64,000 nucleotides of DNA from Sphingomonas endophytica (GTDB lineage Bacteria; Pseudomonadota; Alphaproteobacteria; Sphingomonadales; Sphingomonadaceae), in the NCBI RefSeq assembly GCF_014199415.1, contig NZ_JACIJN010000002.1:465893-529892 (forward strand), given 5' to 3'. The number at the start of each line of letters is the position of its first letter. Position 1 is the stretch's first letter. The notes under the pieces are model-generated. The model did no database searches, had not been told where the DNA came from, and was given only the letters and a program-made list of their open reading frames with translations. Below are positions 8,320-17,178 of this stretch, piece after piece. A program made the position numbers and the translations under genes.

Positions 8320-9649
8320 GGACGGACGAGCAGACCACGGCGGGACGGGCGGATCAAGCGCGAGGCCCCTGAAAGACAAGGGCGCGCTCGGCTTCTGGGG
8401 TGCGCTGGCGCTGGTGATGGGCAATCTGATCGGATCGGGGATCTACCTGCTGCCCGCGACGCTGGCGCCGTTCGGGGCGAATGCGACCTGGGGCTGGGTG
8501 GTGACGATCGCGGGCGCGATGGCGCTGGCGTTCGTCTTCGCGCGGCTCGCGGCGGCGGTGCCGCAGGCGGGCGGACCTTACGCCTATGCCGATGCGGCGT
8601 TCGGGCCGGCGGTCGGCTTCGCGACGGCGTGGAGCTACTGGACGCTGATCTGGGCCGGCAATGGCGCGGTGGCGGTCGCGGCGGTGAGTGCGCTGAGCGT
8701 CGCCATCCCCGCGCTCGCGCCCCATGCGGCGGTCGCGGCGGTGGTGATGGTGTGGGTATTCGTCGGCGTCAACGTCCGCGGAGTGGCGGCGGCGGCGCGG
8801 GTGCAGATGGTGACGATGGTGCTGAAGCTGATGCCGCTCGCCGCGGTGGCGCTGCTCGCCGGCTGGCTGCTGCTGGGCAAGGGCGGCGCGGCGGTGGTGC
8901 AGGACGCGCCGGTGCCGCTCGCCGCGGGCACGATCGCCGGCGCGGCGGCGCTGACCTTCTGGGGGTTCCTCGGCGTCGAGTCCGCGACGGTGCCCGCCGA
9001 CCGGATGCAGAACCCGGCGCGGACGGTGCCGCGCGCGACGCTGATTGGGACCGCGGCGGTGGGAGTAATCTACCTGATCGTCTCGGGCGCGATCACCGCG
9101 CTGATGCCGCGCGCCGCAGTCGCCGCGTCGCCCGCGCCGATCGCCGACTTTCTCGGGAGCGCGCTGGGCGGCGCGACGACGCAGGTGGTGGCGCTGTTCG
9201 CGACGGTGAGCGCACTGGGGACGTTGAACGGCTTCGTGCTGCTGCAAGGCGAGGTGCCACGCGCGATGGCGCGCGGCGGCGTGTTCCCGCGCTGGTTCGG
9301 GCACGAGAATGGCGCCGGGGTGCCGGTGCGCGCGCATGTGCTGGCGGGCGTGCTGGTGACGGGGGTGACGCTCGCCAATTACACGCGTGGGATGGGCGAT
9401 TTGTTCGCGTTCGTCGCGGCGGTGTCGCTCGCGGCGGGGATGCTCGCCTATTTCGCGAGCGCGCTGGCGGGGGTGGCGCTGCTGCGCGGCGACACCGCTG
9501 GGCGCGCGGCGGGGATCGCCTCCGCCGGGTTCGTCGCGTGGCTGTCCTACGGGCTCGGGTTCGAGGCCAATGGCTGGGCGCTGGTGCTGCTGCTCGCGGG
9601 GGTGCCGGTCTTCTGGTGGGTCAGGCGCGGCGCCGCCAGCGGCCGATGA
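8318..9649 (+). CDS. APC-superfamily amino acid permease
   Basis: A 443-residue membrane protein with about 12 hydrophobic segments. The first helix carries MGNLIGSGIYLLPA, the hallmark Gly-rich unwound TM1 of APC transporters that binds the amino-group of the substrate, and PQAGGPYAYADAAFG in TM2-3 is equally typical. The arginine/ornithine or general amino acid antiporter branch is the closest by motif, but the substrate cannot be read from sequence. The ATG at 8318 shares bases with the divergent sulfotransferase start, and CAGGG lies eight to twelve bases upstream. The 3' end overlaps the convergent FAD oxidoreductase by 29 bases. Confidence 0.9.
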   Translation: MDGRADHGGTGGSSARPLKDKGALGFWGALALVMGNLIGSGIYLLPATLAPFGANATWGWVVTIAGAMALAFVFARLAAAVPQAGGPYAYADAAFGPAVGFATAWSYWTLIWAGNGAVAVAAVSALSVAIPALAPHAAVAAVVMVWVFVGVNVRGVAAAARVQMVTMVLKLMPLAAVALLAGWLLLGKGGAAVVQDAPVPLAAGTIAGAAALTFWGFLGVESATVPADRMQNPARTVPRATLIGTAAVGVIYLIVSGAITALMPRAAVAASPAPIADFLGSALGGATTQVVALFATVSALGTLNGFVLLQGEVPRAMARGGVFPRWFGHENGAGVPVRAHVLAGVLVTGVTLANYTRGMGDLFAFVAAVSLAAGMLAYFASALAGVALLRGDTAGRAAGIASAGFVAWLSYGLGFEANGWALVLLLAGVPVFWWVRRGAASGR

Positions 9650-11234
9650 GGCGGCGGTCGGCGAGGATCGCCTGCGCAGCATTGTGCCCCGGCGCGCCGG
9701 TCACGCCGCCGCCGGGATGCGTGCCCGACCCGCACATGTAGAGCCCGCGGACCGGCGCGCGATAGTCGCCATGGCCGAGCACCGGCCGCGCCGACCAGAG
9801 CTGGTCGAGGCTCATCCGCCCGTGGAAGATGTCGCCATCGATCAGCCCGAACTTGCGCTCCAGATCGAGCGGCGAGTGGATCTGCCGCGCGATCACCGAC
9901 TTTTTGAAATTGGGCGCGTGGCGGTCGACGGTGTCGATGATGAGGTCGGCGACCTCCTCGCGGGCGTCGTCCCAGCTGCGCCCGTCGGGCAGGCGCGGCG
10001 CGAATTGCTGGCAGAACAGGCTGGCGATGTGCATGCCCGGCGGCGCGAGGCTGTCGTCGACCGTCGTCGGCAGCTTCATCTCGACGATCGGCTCGCGCGA
10101 CCAGCCATGTACCTTCGCATCGTCGAACGCGCGATCCATATAGTCGAGGCCGGGCGCGATGATGATGCCGGCGGTATGGTGCTCGGCGCGTTCCTTGCCG
10201 GGCAGCACCGTGAAGTCGGGCAGCTCGCTGAGCGCAACGTTCATGCGGAACGTGCCCGACCCGGTCCTGAACCCGGCGATGCGGCGGCGGAAGTCCGCCG
10301 GCAGGTCGCTGGCGTCGACCATCTGCCGGTAGAGCATTGCCGGGCCGACATTGGCGGCGACGATCGGCGCGGCGATCTCCTCCCCGCTGTCAAGCACCAC
10401 GCCTGCCGCCTTGCCGCCGTCGACCAGCACGCGCGCGACCGGCGCGTCGAGGCTGATCTCGACCCCGGCGTCGAGGCATGCCGCCTGCATCGCCTGCGTG
10501 ATCGCGCCCATCCCGCCGACCGAATGGCCCCAAGCGCCGAACTTGCCGTTCACCTCGCCGAAGACGTGGTGGAGCAGCACATAGGCCGAGCCGGGCGTCG
10601 ACACCCCCGCGAAATTGCCGACCACCGCGTCGAAGGCGAACGCCGAGCGGACGTGATCGTCCTCGAACCAGCCTTCGAGGAACTCGCGCGCCGACTTGGT
10701 GAAGACGTCGAGCAGGTCGCGCTGTGCAGCGATGTCGAGCCTGGCGAGCGGCCAGCCCTGCCGCGCCGCGGCGACCACCTCGGCCAGCCCGCCGCCGGCA
10801 TTGGGCGGGATCCGGAGCGCGAGATCGCGCAACACCTGCGCGACGCGTTCCAGTGCGGCGTCGTAGCGTGGATAGGCCTCGGCATCGCGGCGGCTGAAGC
10901 GCGCGAACTGTTCCTGCGTCCGCTGCATCCCGCCGCCGAGCGTCAGATAGGTATCGGGGAAGGGGAAGAAGTTGCTGATCGTCCGCTCGATGATCCGGAA
11001 GCCGCGGTCGTGCAGCTTCATGTCGGCGATCACCTTGGGGCGGAGCAGGCTGACGGTGTAGCTGGCGGTGGAGTTGCGGAAGCCGGGATGGAATTCCTCG
11101 GTGACCGCCGCGCCGCCGACGACATGGCGGCGTTCGAGCACGCGCACCTTCAGCCCGGCGCGGGCGAGATAGAAAGCGCAGACCAGCCCGTTATGGCCGC
11201 CACCGATGATGAGTGCGTCGTACTTTGCCGTCAT
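9621..11234 (-). CDS. FAD-dependent oxidoreductase, PYROXD2/phytoene-desaturase-like
   Basis: A 537-residue flavoprotein. The dinucleotide-binding motif IIGGGHNGLVCAFYLARAG lies at residues 9-27, followed by LERRHVVGGAA, the pattern of the phytoene dehydrogenase/PYROXD2 group. The C-terminal FAD motif YMCGSGTHPGGGVTGAPG closes the fold. No carotenoid genes lie nearby, so a carotenoid role is unlikely; PYROXD2-like proteins have no settled substrate. ATG at 11232-11234 follows a run of G (GGGGGG) at good distance; the longer in-frame start at 11324 lies in a repeat region and was rejected. It follows the Rieske oxygenase on the same strand, about 100 bases downstream, so co-expression is plausible. 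Confidence 0.87.
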   Translation of the reverse strand: MTAKYDALIIGGGHNGLVCAFYLARAGLKVRVLERRHVVGGAAVTEEFHPGFRNSTASYTVSLLRPKVIADMKLHDRGFRIIERTISNFFPFPDTYLTLGGGMQRTQEQFARFSRRDAEAYPRYDAALERVAQVLRDLALRIPPNAGGGLAEVVAAARQGWPLARLDIAAQRDLLDVFTKSAREFLEGWFEDDHVRSAFAFDAVVGNFAGVSTPGSAYVLLHHVFGEVNGKFGAWGHSVGGMGAITQAMQAACLDAGVEISLDAPVARVLVDGGKAAGVVLDSGEEIAAPIVAANVGPAMLYRQMVDASDLPADFRRRIAGFRTGSGTFRMNVALSELPDFTVLPGKERAEHHTAGIIIAPGLDYMDRAFDDAKVHGWSREPIVEMKLPTTVDDSLAPPGMHIASLFCQQFAPRLPDGRSWDDAREEVADLIIDTVDRHAPNFKKSVIARQIHSPLDLERKFGLIDGDIFHGRMSLDQLWSARPVLGHGDYRAPVRGLYMCGSGTHPGGGVTGAPGHNAAQAILADRRLIGRWRRRA

Positions 11235-11239
11235 CTGCC

Positions 11240-11378
11240 CCCCGTCGCCCCTGCGCAGGCAGCGGGCCATGTCTGGTTCGTCCGTCGCGCCGTTTCGCCA
11301 CAGAAGCGGCGCGGCTGTGTCCAACCTTCCTCGTTCATTCGACAGCCATGGGCCCCTGCCTGCGCAGCGGCGACGGGG
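11240..11378. repeat. long imperfect inverted repeat (REP-like), arms 11240-11271 and 11347-11378
   Basis: The 32-base left arm and the reverse complement of the right arm match at 29 of 32 positions, including a 12-base core CTGCGCAGGCAG. The 75-base spacer contains a further stem (CGCGCCG/CGGCGCG with an extended inner part). The arms have the look of an interspersed extragenic palindromic element. The right arm lies inside the last codons of the Rieske oxygenase, supplying its SPLRRQGPMAV tail. Confidence 0.8.
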
Positions 11379-12540
11379 AGGTGCGCGACCAGCCCGGCGG
11401 CGGGGCGCGGTGCAGCCGTGCTTCCGGGATGCGCGCGCGGATCTTGGCGGCGAAGCTGCGCAGGCACACCTCGCTCGCGCCGATCGGGCCGGCGGTGTAG
11501 CTCGACGACGCCATGCCCTGCTGCACGCGCTCGATCAGCCACGTGTCCTCGGCGTTGACGGTGCGGTTGATCCGCCAGTTGGCGTAGCGGACCAGCTTCA
11601 TCTCGCGTCGCGGGTCGGGCAGCGCGAAGGTCATCTCGCGCAGCACGCAGGTCGTCGGCGTCAACGGCAGCCATTGCATGAAGTCGATCTGGTCGGCGTA
11701 AATGTCGAACGCCATGTTCGGCCACAGCTTGTAATAGCGCCACAGCCGCTGGTTCGCCGCGGGCAAATGATCGACACGCGGCAGATGCGTCTGGTAGAAG
11801 CGCTCCCACGGATCGTCGGACGGCCGGTCGTCCAGCTGCCCGGACATCTTGTCGACCCAGCCCGCCGCCTCGATCGCATAGCTCTTGCCGAACAGCCGGG
11901 TGAGCCCGTCGTGCGCCACCGGGATGTGAAGATTGTCCGAATAATTGTCGCCGACGTTCTTCCAGTTCACGGCGCGCTCGCGCTGACGTACGTCGCCGAT
12001 CCGGCGCATGTCGATGAAGCGATAGGGCGCGATCTCGTGATCGTAGGGCGCCATCATCGCCGCGACGCCCGGCCCGCCGTCATCCTCGAGCCGGACGAAC
12101 ACGAAGCCGCGCCACTGGTCGACCTCGACAGGGACGAGCCCGCTGGCGTCCATATCGAGCGCGGGATAGTCGCGACGCATCGGCACGCCGCTCAGCCGGC
12201 CGTCGAGCTCATAAGCCCAGGCGTGATATGGGCACACCAGCTTGCGCGCGCAGCCGGCATCGCCCTCGACCAGCCGCATCGCCCGGTGGCGGCAGACGTT
12301 GTGGAAGGCGCGGATCGCATCGTCGGCACCGCGGACCACGACGATATTCTCGCCCAGATACGACAAGGTCCGCCACGCGCCGGCCCGGTCGAGATCGCTT
12401 TCATGACAAACGATCTGCCACGACGGACGGATGACGCGCGCGCATTCGAGCGCAAAATATTCGGGATCGGTGTAGAGCCAGCCGGGCAGGCTCCAGTCCG
12501 CATCGGGATCATGGTCGGGCAGCTCGGCCGGGCGCAGCAT
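11335..12540 (-). CDS. Rieske [2Fe-2S] ring-hydroxylating-type oxygenase, alpha subunit
   Basis: A 401-residue catalytic subunit. The Rieske cluster ligands are clear: CRH at Cys83/His85 and CPYH at Cys103/His106. The mononuclear iron site follows in NWKNVGDNYSDNLHIPVAH, giving the two histidines, with the bridging Asp in the same segment. The N-terminal layout (FHNVCRHRAMRL, KLVCPYHAWAYELDGRL) resembles the choline-monooxygenase/glycine-betaine-demethylase (GbcA) clade more than aromatic dioxygenases. The neighbour is a BetI-like TetR repressor, which agrees with a quaternary-amine or N-methyl substrate, but this is inference. No reductase partner is adjacent. No clear Shine-Dalgarno precedes the ATG. 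The last ~12 residues come from an inverted-repeat arm. Confidence 0.9.
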   Translation of the reverse strand: MLRPAELPDHDPDADWSLPGWLYTDPEYFALECARVIRPSWQIVCHESDLDRAGAWRTLSYLGENIVVVRGADDAIRAFHNVCRHRAMRLVEGDAGCARKLVCPYHAWAYELDGRLSGVPMRRDYPALDMDASGLVPVEVDQWRGFVFVRLEDDGGPGVAAMMAPYDHEIAPYRFIDMRRIGDVRQRERAVNWKNVGDNYSDNLHIPVAHDGLTRLFGKSYAIEAAGWVDKMSGQLDDRPSDDPWERFYQTHLPRVDHLPAANQRLWRYYKLWPNMAFDIYADQIDFMQWLPLTPTTCVLREMTFALPDPRREMKLVRYANWRINRTVNAEDTWLIERVQQGMASSSYTAGPIGASEVCLRSFAAKIRARIPEARLHRAPPPGWSRTSPSPLRRQGPMAVE

Positions 12541-12588
12541 AGGAGGGTCTCGCGTGCTTGTTGCACGAACGTATAACGAGGTGGTGCG

Positions 12589-13164
12589 TTGAGCAAGCGG
12601 GCAAGTCCCGACGACCGTCGCCGCGACCTGATCGCGGCGACGGTGCGCGTGTTGGCCGAACGCGGCGCGGCGGGCGCGTCGGTGCGGACGATCGCGGCGG
12701 CGGCGGGTGTGTCACCGGGGCTGGTCACGCACCATTTCGGCGGAGTCGACCGGCTGGTGGCGGCCTCCTACGACCATATCGCGGCCCAGGTCGCGGCGGC
12801 GCTGGAGACGGCGGTGGCGGGGGCGGGGCCGGCGCCGCGCGCGCGGCTGGGCGCCTATGTCGCCGCCAATTTTACCGCGCCGATCGCCGACCCGGCGTTG
12901 CTCGCGACATGGCTGGCGTTATGGAGCCTCGCCCGCGGCGATGCCGCGATGCTCGCGCGGCACGAGCAGCATTATGCGGCGTTCCGCGCACGGCTCGAGG
13001 ATTTGCTAGGCGCGTGCGGCGTGGCGGCGGAGCGGCTGCGACTGACGGCGATCGGGGTCACCGCGCTGGTCGACGGGCTCTGGCTGGAATTGTGCCTGTC
13101 GCCGGACAGCTTCTCCGCCGACGAGGCGCGCCGGATTGCGGCGGACTATCTGGCGGGGCTGTGA
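12589..13164 (+). CDS. TetR/AcrR family regulator, BetI-like
   Basis: A 191-residue repressor. The N-terminal helix-turn-helix reads TIAAAAGVSPGLVTHHFGG at about residues 38-56, very close in pattern to BetI, and the C-terminal TetR_C part (LWLELCLSPDSFSADEARRI) fits the same family. The start is a TTG at 12589-12591 with ACGAGG some seven to eleven bases upstream; there is no usable ATG before the DNA-binding domain and an upstream GTG is closed by a stop. It is divergent from the Rieske oxygenase, 48 bases away, so it probably binds that gap and controls the oxygenase. The ligand is unknown. Confidence 0.87.
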   Translation: MSKRASPDDRRRDLIAATVRVLAERGAAGASVRTIAAAAGVSPGLVTHHFGGVDRLVAASYDHIAAQVAAALETAVAGAGPAPRARLGAYVAANFTAPIADPALLATWLALWSLARGDAAMLARHEQHYAAFRARLEDLLGACGVAAERLRLTAIGVTALVDGLWLELCLSPDSFSADEARRIAADYLAGL

Positions 13165-13166
13165 GG

Positions 13167-13210
13167 GGTAGGTGTCTCGCCGAGGCCGACCTCTCTGCGA
13201 GACACCTACC
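13167..13210. terminator. long-stem hairpin between convergent genes
   Basis: A perfect 14-bp stem (left arm 13167-13180, right arm 13197-13210, beginning GGTAGGTGTCTCGC) with a 16-base loop starts three bases after the TetR stop. It sits between the convergent TetR and M20 peptidase genes and could terminate either. There is no T-run. Confidence 0.5.
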
Positions 13211-13221
13211 CGTCACCCCTA

Positions 13222-13244
13222 CCCTCTCCCCGGAGGGGAGAGGG
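13222..13244. repeat. palindromic repeat CCCTCTCCCC-GGA-GGGGAGAGGG
   Basis: A perfect 10-bp stem with a 3-base loop, located 11 bases from the previous hairpin and 7 bases from the M20 stop codon. This CCCTCTCC/GGAGAGGG palindrome is a widespread interspersed element in proteobacterial genomes. Together with the neighbouring hairpin it may act as a bidirectional terminator. Confidence 0.6.
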
Positions 13245-13251
13245 AGAAGTG

Positions 13252-14637
13252 CTACTTCGACAGATCGGTGAACAGCGACTCGTAATAAGCGATGCCGGGC
13301 GCGATATTGTCGATCGGCGTCCGCTCGTTGAGCCCGTGGCTGAAATCGTCCGACTCCTTGATGAACGTCGGGCTCGCGCCATAGCTGGGAACGTGGTGGT
13401 AGCGAAACCACATGCTGTCGCTGGCACCCGCCGACATGCTGGGGAACACCGGCACGCCCGGGCGGGTCTTGCCGATCGCCTTGGTCACCGCCGCCACGAA
13501 ATCGGCGCGCATCGGCGACGCGTCGTTGGCGACCGAGCCCTCGCTGACGTCGCGGATCGTCAGCTTCGGCTCGGCGGCGACCTGCTTGAGCGTCGCCATG
13601 ACGTCGGCCGGTTTCACGCCCGGGAAAATCCGGCAATTGATGTTCGCGGTCGCGCGCTGCGGCAGCGCGTTGAGCGCATGGCCGCCATTGACCATCGTCG
13701 CGACGCAGGTGGTGCCGATCTGCCCGACATAGGCCGGGTCGGCGGCGAGCGTGGCGATCGCCTTTTCGTCCCTGGGGTTGGCGGCGAAGGCGCGCATCGC
13801 GGCGGCGAGGTCGCCGGTCTTCTGCTTGGCGGCTTCCTCGAAGAACTTCTTCGTGAGATCGGAGAGCTGCGGCGTAAAGCGGTAGTTGCCGATCCGCACC
13901 AGCGCCGCCGACAGCTGGTTGATCGCGTTTTCCGGCCGCGGCGCGGAGCTGTGCCCGCCAGGGTTGGTGACGGTCAGCTCGAAATCGGCATAGGTCTTCT
14001 CGGCGCCGTTCCAGGTGAAGAATTGCGGGCGCCCGTCCTCGCCCAGCCGGCCGCCGCCGCCGTCGATGTTGATGACCAGCTCGGCGTTCTTGAGCTGCTC
14101 GGCGATCAGCGCGCTGGTCTTCATGCGCGTCTCCTCGTCGCCGGAGAATTCGAGCACGATGTCGCGGCGCGGGCGATAACCGGCGCGCTTCATCTGCAAC
14201 AACGCGGCGATTGTCACCGCGGCGTCGAGCTTCATGTCGGTCGCGCCGCGGCCGTAGAGATAGCCGTTCTCGATCACCGGGGTGAACGGATCGCGCTGCC
14301 AGTCGGCGGGCTTGGCCTCGACGACGTCGATATGGCCGGAGATCACCAGCGGCTTGGCGGCACGGTCGCTGCCCGGCCAGCGCGCGACCAGATAGGCGGT
14401 GTCGTCGACCGGGGTGACCGTCACGTCGGTGATCCCGCCCGCCACCAGCACCGACTTCAAGTATGCGGCGAGCTGCGGGGTCTGGTTGCCGGGGCCGGCG
14501 ACGCTGCGGAACGCGATCGCGCGCTTGGCGATGTCGAGCGCCTGCGCCTCTGCCGCCGGCTCGGCATGGAGCGTGGTCAGCGGCGTGACGCAGAGCAGCG
14601 CCGCGCCGAAGGCCGAACGAATGATGGTACGCGTCAT
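13252..14637 (-). CDS. M20 family metallopeptidase, exported
   Basis: A 461-residue zinc peptidase of the M20/M25/M40 clan. A signal peptide covers residues 1 to about 25 (ending LHA). The metal site is visible as SGHIDVVEA (His and Asp), GRGATDMK (bridging Asp), and DEET (catalytic and metal Glu/Asp pair). The C-terminal HGLNERTPIDN supplies the last His ligand. These enzymes cleave dipeptides or acyl-amino acids, here in the periplasm. GGGGAAAG lies seven bases before the ATG at 14635-14637; the frame remains open upstream to 14934 but reads as non-coding. It is followed, on the same strand, by no gene until the palindromic repeats. Confidence 0.92.
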   Translation of the reverse strand: MTRTIIRSAFGAALLCVTPLTTLHAEPAAEAQALDIAKRAIAFRSVAGPGNQTPQLAAYLKSVLVAGGITDVTVTPVDDTAYLVARWPGSDRAAKPLVISGHIDVVEAKPADWQRDPFTPVIENGYLYGRGATDMKLDAAVTIAALLQMKRAGYRPRRDIVLEFSGDEETRMKTSALIAEQLKNAELVINIDGGGGRLGEDGRPQFFTWNGAEKTYADFELTVTNPGGHSSAPRPENAINQLSAALVRIGNYRFTPQLSDLTKKFFEEAAKQKTGDLAAAMRAFAANPRDEKAIATLAADPAYVGQIGTTCVATMVNGGHALNALPQRATANINCRIFPGVKPADVMATLKQVAAEPKLTIRDVSEGSVANDASPMRADFVAAVTKAIGKTRPGVPVFPSMSAGASDSMWFRYHHVPSYGASPTFIKESDDFSHGLNERTPIDNIAPGIAYYESLFTDLSK

Positions 14638-14728
14638 GGTCTTTCCCCGCCCGCTTTTTCGTGACGCTAGGCCGCTGAAGCAAAAAGGCAATGGACTTGG
14701 AAGGCGGCCGGCTTGCCGCGGGTCCGGC

Positions 14729-17137
14729 TCACCCGCCGATCGGCATCCCCGGCGGGATCGCCGGCACCGCCCGCTTGGCCGGGGCGAGCGCACGGTCGAG
14801 CGACGCGCTGTCGCCGAGCAGGCGTGCCACGCCGCGTGCCCATGCGTCGCCGTTGTCGCGGGCGAACCGCTCGCGCAGCCCGTCGAGAGCCGCGTCGAGC
14901 CGCAGCGCGACGTCGGGCCCGGTGGCGGGCGCACGCGCGGCGGCGGCGATCGCGAGCACCGTGCGCAGCGCGATCCGCTGCGTCACGGCCGCGTCGTGCC
15001 GCATCACCACCTCGCGCACCAGTCGATCGACCAGGGTCTCCACGCCGGGCAGCGCGGCGTCGGCGGCATGCTGGAGGTGAAGCCGGGTGAGGCGGGACGG
15101 CGCGAGCAGCGTTTCCAGCGTCACCTGCGCCGCAACGTCGGTCGCGACCAGCGGATCGAACACCGCGCCGCCGGCAGTGTCGAGCACTTCGGTATCGAAT
15201 TGCGGATCGGCGTTGCCGTTGATTCCCGCGGATAATGTCAGGGCAAGCGCGGGCGGCACCGTCAGCGCCGCGGGCGACAGGGTCGCGAGCAATGCGTCGA
15301 GCGCTTCGGTCTGCTCCGCGGCGCTGGCGCGGGTCGGCGGCGGGGCGCTGTCGCCGACGGTGGCGTAGCTATAATGTACGCCGCCCAAGGTCTTGCCGAT
15401 CGCGGCGACGGCGTAGCGGTGGAACAGCCACACCGGCACGAAGCTGCGGCGCAGATCGGCGAGCGGCGCACCGGCGTGGAGCACGCCGGGGCCGAAGCGC
15501 GCCAGTGCGACGCGGCGCACCGCCATGACATGCGCAAGATCCGCTGGCTTGTCATCACCTTCGGTCCACATGCTGTCGCCGGGAACGGCGAGGCTGGCGT
15601 CGCGGCCGTCGATATCGGTCAGGTAGCGCATGCCCGCGCGCTGCGCCGCGTCGGCCTTGGCCGCGGCGGCGACCTCCGGATCGGTCCCGGCGGCGGGCTG
15701 GCCGTAGAGCCAGTCGACCGTGAACTTGTCCCACGTTCCGATTCCGGTCGCGTAAGCATCGGAAAGATCGATCATCTCACCGTTGAGCGCGATCTTGGCG
15801 AAGGGATAGTCCATCACCGAGGCGCGCCCTTGCGTGCTCGCCGCGAAGTTGTGCGAGAAGCCCAGCGCGTGGCCGACCTCATGGGCGCCGAGCTGCCGGA
15901 TCCGCGCCAGCGCGACGCGGACCGGGTCGTTGGCGGTGCCCTTGTTTTCGTCCGCGGTGCCGACGAGTGCCTCGAAAATAACGATGTCCTGGCGCAGGCG
16001 GAGTCCTTCCAGGACAACATTGCCCTTGATGATTTCGCCGGTGCGCGGATCGGTGACACCGCCGCCATAGGACCAGCTGCGCGTTTGGCGCTCGTTCCAG
16101 TTGACGACATTGTAGCGCACGTCCTGTGGATCGGCGTCGGCGGGCAGCACGCGGGCCTGGAAGGCATCGATATAACCGGCCGCGTCGAACGCCTGGTTCC
16201 ACCACGCCACGCCCTCGATCAGCGCGGTCCGGATCGGCTCGGGGGCCTTGTTGTCGATGTAGAAGACGATCGGCTTGCGGACCCGCGACCGCGCTGCGCC
16301 GGGGTCGAGCTTCTCGATCCGGAAATGATTGGCATATTGCTGTAACACCGGCGCGCCGAGCGGGGTGTTGAACTCGTAGACCGGGGTGGCGAACGTGCCC
16401 GACCGGATGTCGAACTTGCGCGGGACGAAGCCGGGCGCGGGCAAGCGGACCAGCGAATGGTGGACGGTGAAGCTCACCTGCCGCCCGTCGGGCGCGATCG
16501 TGTCGACCTCCTTGCCCGGCGTGTCCGAACCATAGGTCTGCACCGCCTCGACCTCGATATTGTCGGGGAAGGCCTTCACCGATCCGGGATCGACCGCGCT
16601 CAGCGCGTCGATCAGCTTGAAGCCCTTGGCTTCGGCGTTGAGCCGGTCGGCAAGCCGCATCGTATCGCGGACCAGGAACGGTGCGAGATCGATCGTGACC
16701 GCGCCGTCCGCTGCCGTCGACGCGACGTCGAGCATCGCCACGGTGCTGAACGGGAAATCGGCGCTTGCGCCGCGCCGCGCGAGCGCATCGCCGGACGAAC
16801 GATAGCGCGGATTCTCGAACACCACCGCGACCTTCTTGCCGAGCCGCCGGAACGCCAGCAGCTGCGTCTCGCCGACCATGCCACGATCGATGCGGATCGG
16901 CGCCGAGCCGAGCCCGGTCTTGAGCGCGGTGGCATAGAGGAAGCGCCCCGACACCCCGTCGGCATCGGGGCGGGGCAGGGTGACGAGCACCTTGCCGCTC
17001 TCCCGCTCGACGGTCACCGGCAGCAGCGTCGGCGCAACGGGCGCGCGTTGCTGCGCGGCGGCGTCGACCGCGCCCGTTCCGGCGGTGACGAGGAGCGACA
17101 CGCCGAGCGCGCGCCGAAGTCGGTCGATGGTGGTCAT
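14729..17137 (-). CDS. exported zinc-dependent metalloprotease (metzincin, DUF5117/DUF5118 type)
   Basis: An 802-residue secreted protease. After a signal peptide (to about residue 30, VDAAAQ), the protein has an N-terminal beta-rich region with RIDRGMVGETQLLAF typical of the DUF5118/DUF5117 family. The metzincin site HEVGHALGFSH lies at residues 419-429 (His419, Glu420, His423, His429), followed by the Met-turn SVMDYP. Substrate is unknown; members are found widely in Bacteroidota and sphingomonads beside TBDRs. AAAGGGG precedes the ATG at 17135-17137. It is divergent from a fragment of an amidohydrolase and lies upstream of the M20 peptidase on the same strand (91-base gap), so the two could act in sequence on peptides. 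Confidence 0.92.
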   Translation of the reverse strand: MTTIDRLRRALGVSLLVTAGTGAVDAAAQQRAPVAPTLLPVTVERESGKVLVTLPRPDADGVSGRFLYATALKTGLGSAPIRIDRGMVGETQLLAFRRLGKKVAVVFENPRYRSSGDALARRGASADFPFSTVAMLDVASTAADGAVTIDLAPFLVRDTMRLADRLNAEAKGFKLIDALSAVDPGSVKAFPDNIEVEAVQTYGSDTPGKEVDTIAPDGRQVSFTVHHSLVRLPAPGFVPRKFDIRSGTFATPVYEFNTPLGAPVLQQYANHFRIEKLDPGAARSRVRKPIVFYIDNKAPEPIRTALIEGVAWWNQAFDAAGYIDAFQARVLPADADPQDVRYNVVNWNERQTRSWSYGGGVTDPRTGEIIKGNVVLEGLRLRQDIVIFEALVGTADENKGTANDPVRVALARIRQLGAHEVGHALGFSHNFAASTQGRASVMDYPFAKIALNGEMIDLSDAYATGIGTWDKFTVDWLYGQPAAGTDPEVAAAAKADAAQRAGMRYLTDIDGRDASLAVPGDSMWTEGDDKPADLAHVMAVRRVALARFGPGVLHAGAPLADLRRSFVPVWLFHRYAVAAIGKTLGGVHYSYATVGDSAPPPTRASAAEQTEALDALLATLSPAALTVPPALALTLSAGINGNADPQFDTEVLDTAGGAVFDPLVATDVAAQVTLETLLAPSRLTRLHLQHAADAALPGVETLVDRLVREVVMRHDAAVTQRIALRTVLAIAAAARAPATGPDVALRLDAALDGLRERFARDNGDAWARGVARLLGDSASLDRALAPAKRAVPAIPPGMPIGG

Positions 17138-17178
17138 GCGGCCCCTTTGTTCTGCGAATTTGCTGAACGCTAACACAG

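Noticed and set aside
9387..11558. 723-codon plus-strand frame across the permease end and FAD oxidoreductase
   Set aside because: It spans two real genes and a repeat and has shadow-type composition.
13210..13252. Possible CRISPR-like repeat cluster near 13.2 kb
   Set aside because: Only two unrelated palindromes are present; there are no direct repeats with spacers.
14729..17137. Reading the metalloprotease start at 17176
   Set aside because: AAAGGGG lies between that start and the ATG at 17137, which then leads straight into the signal peptide.
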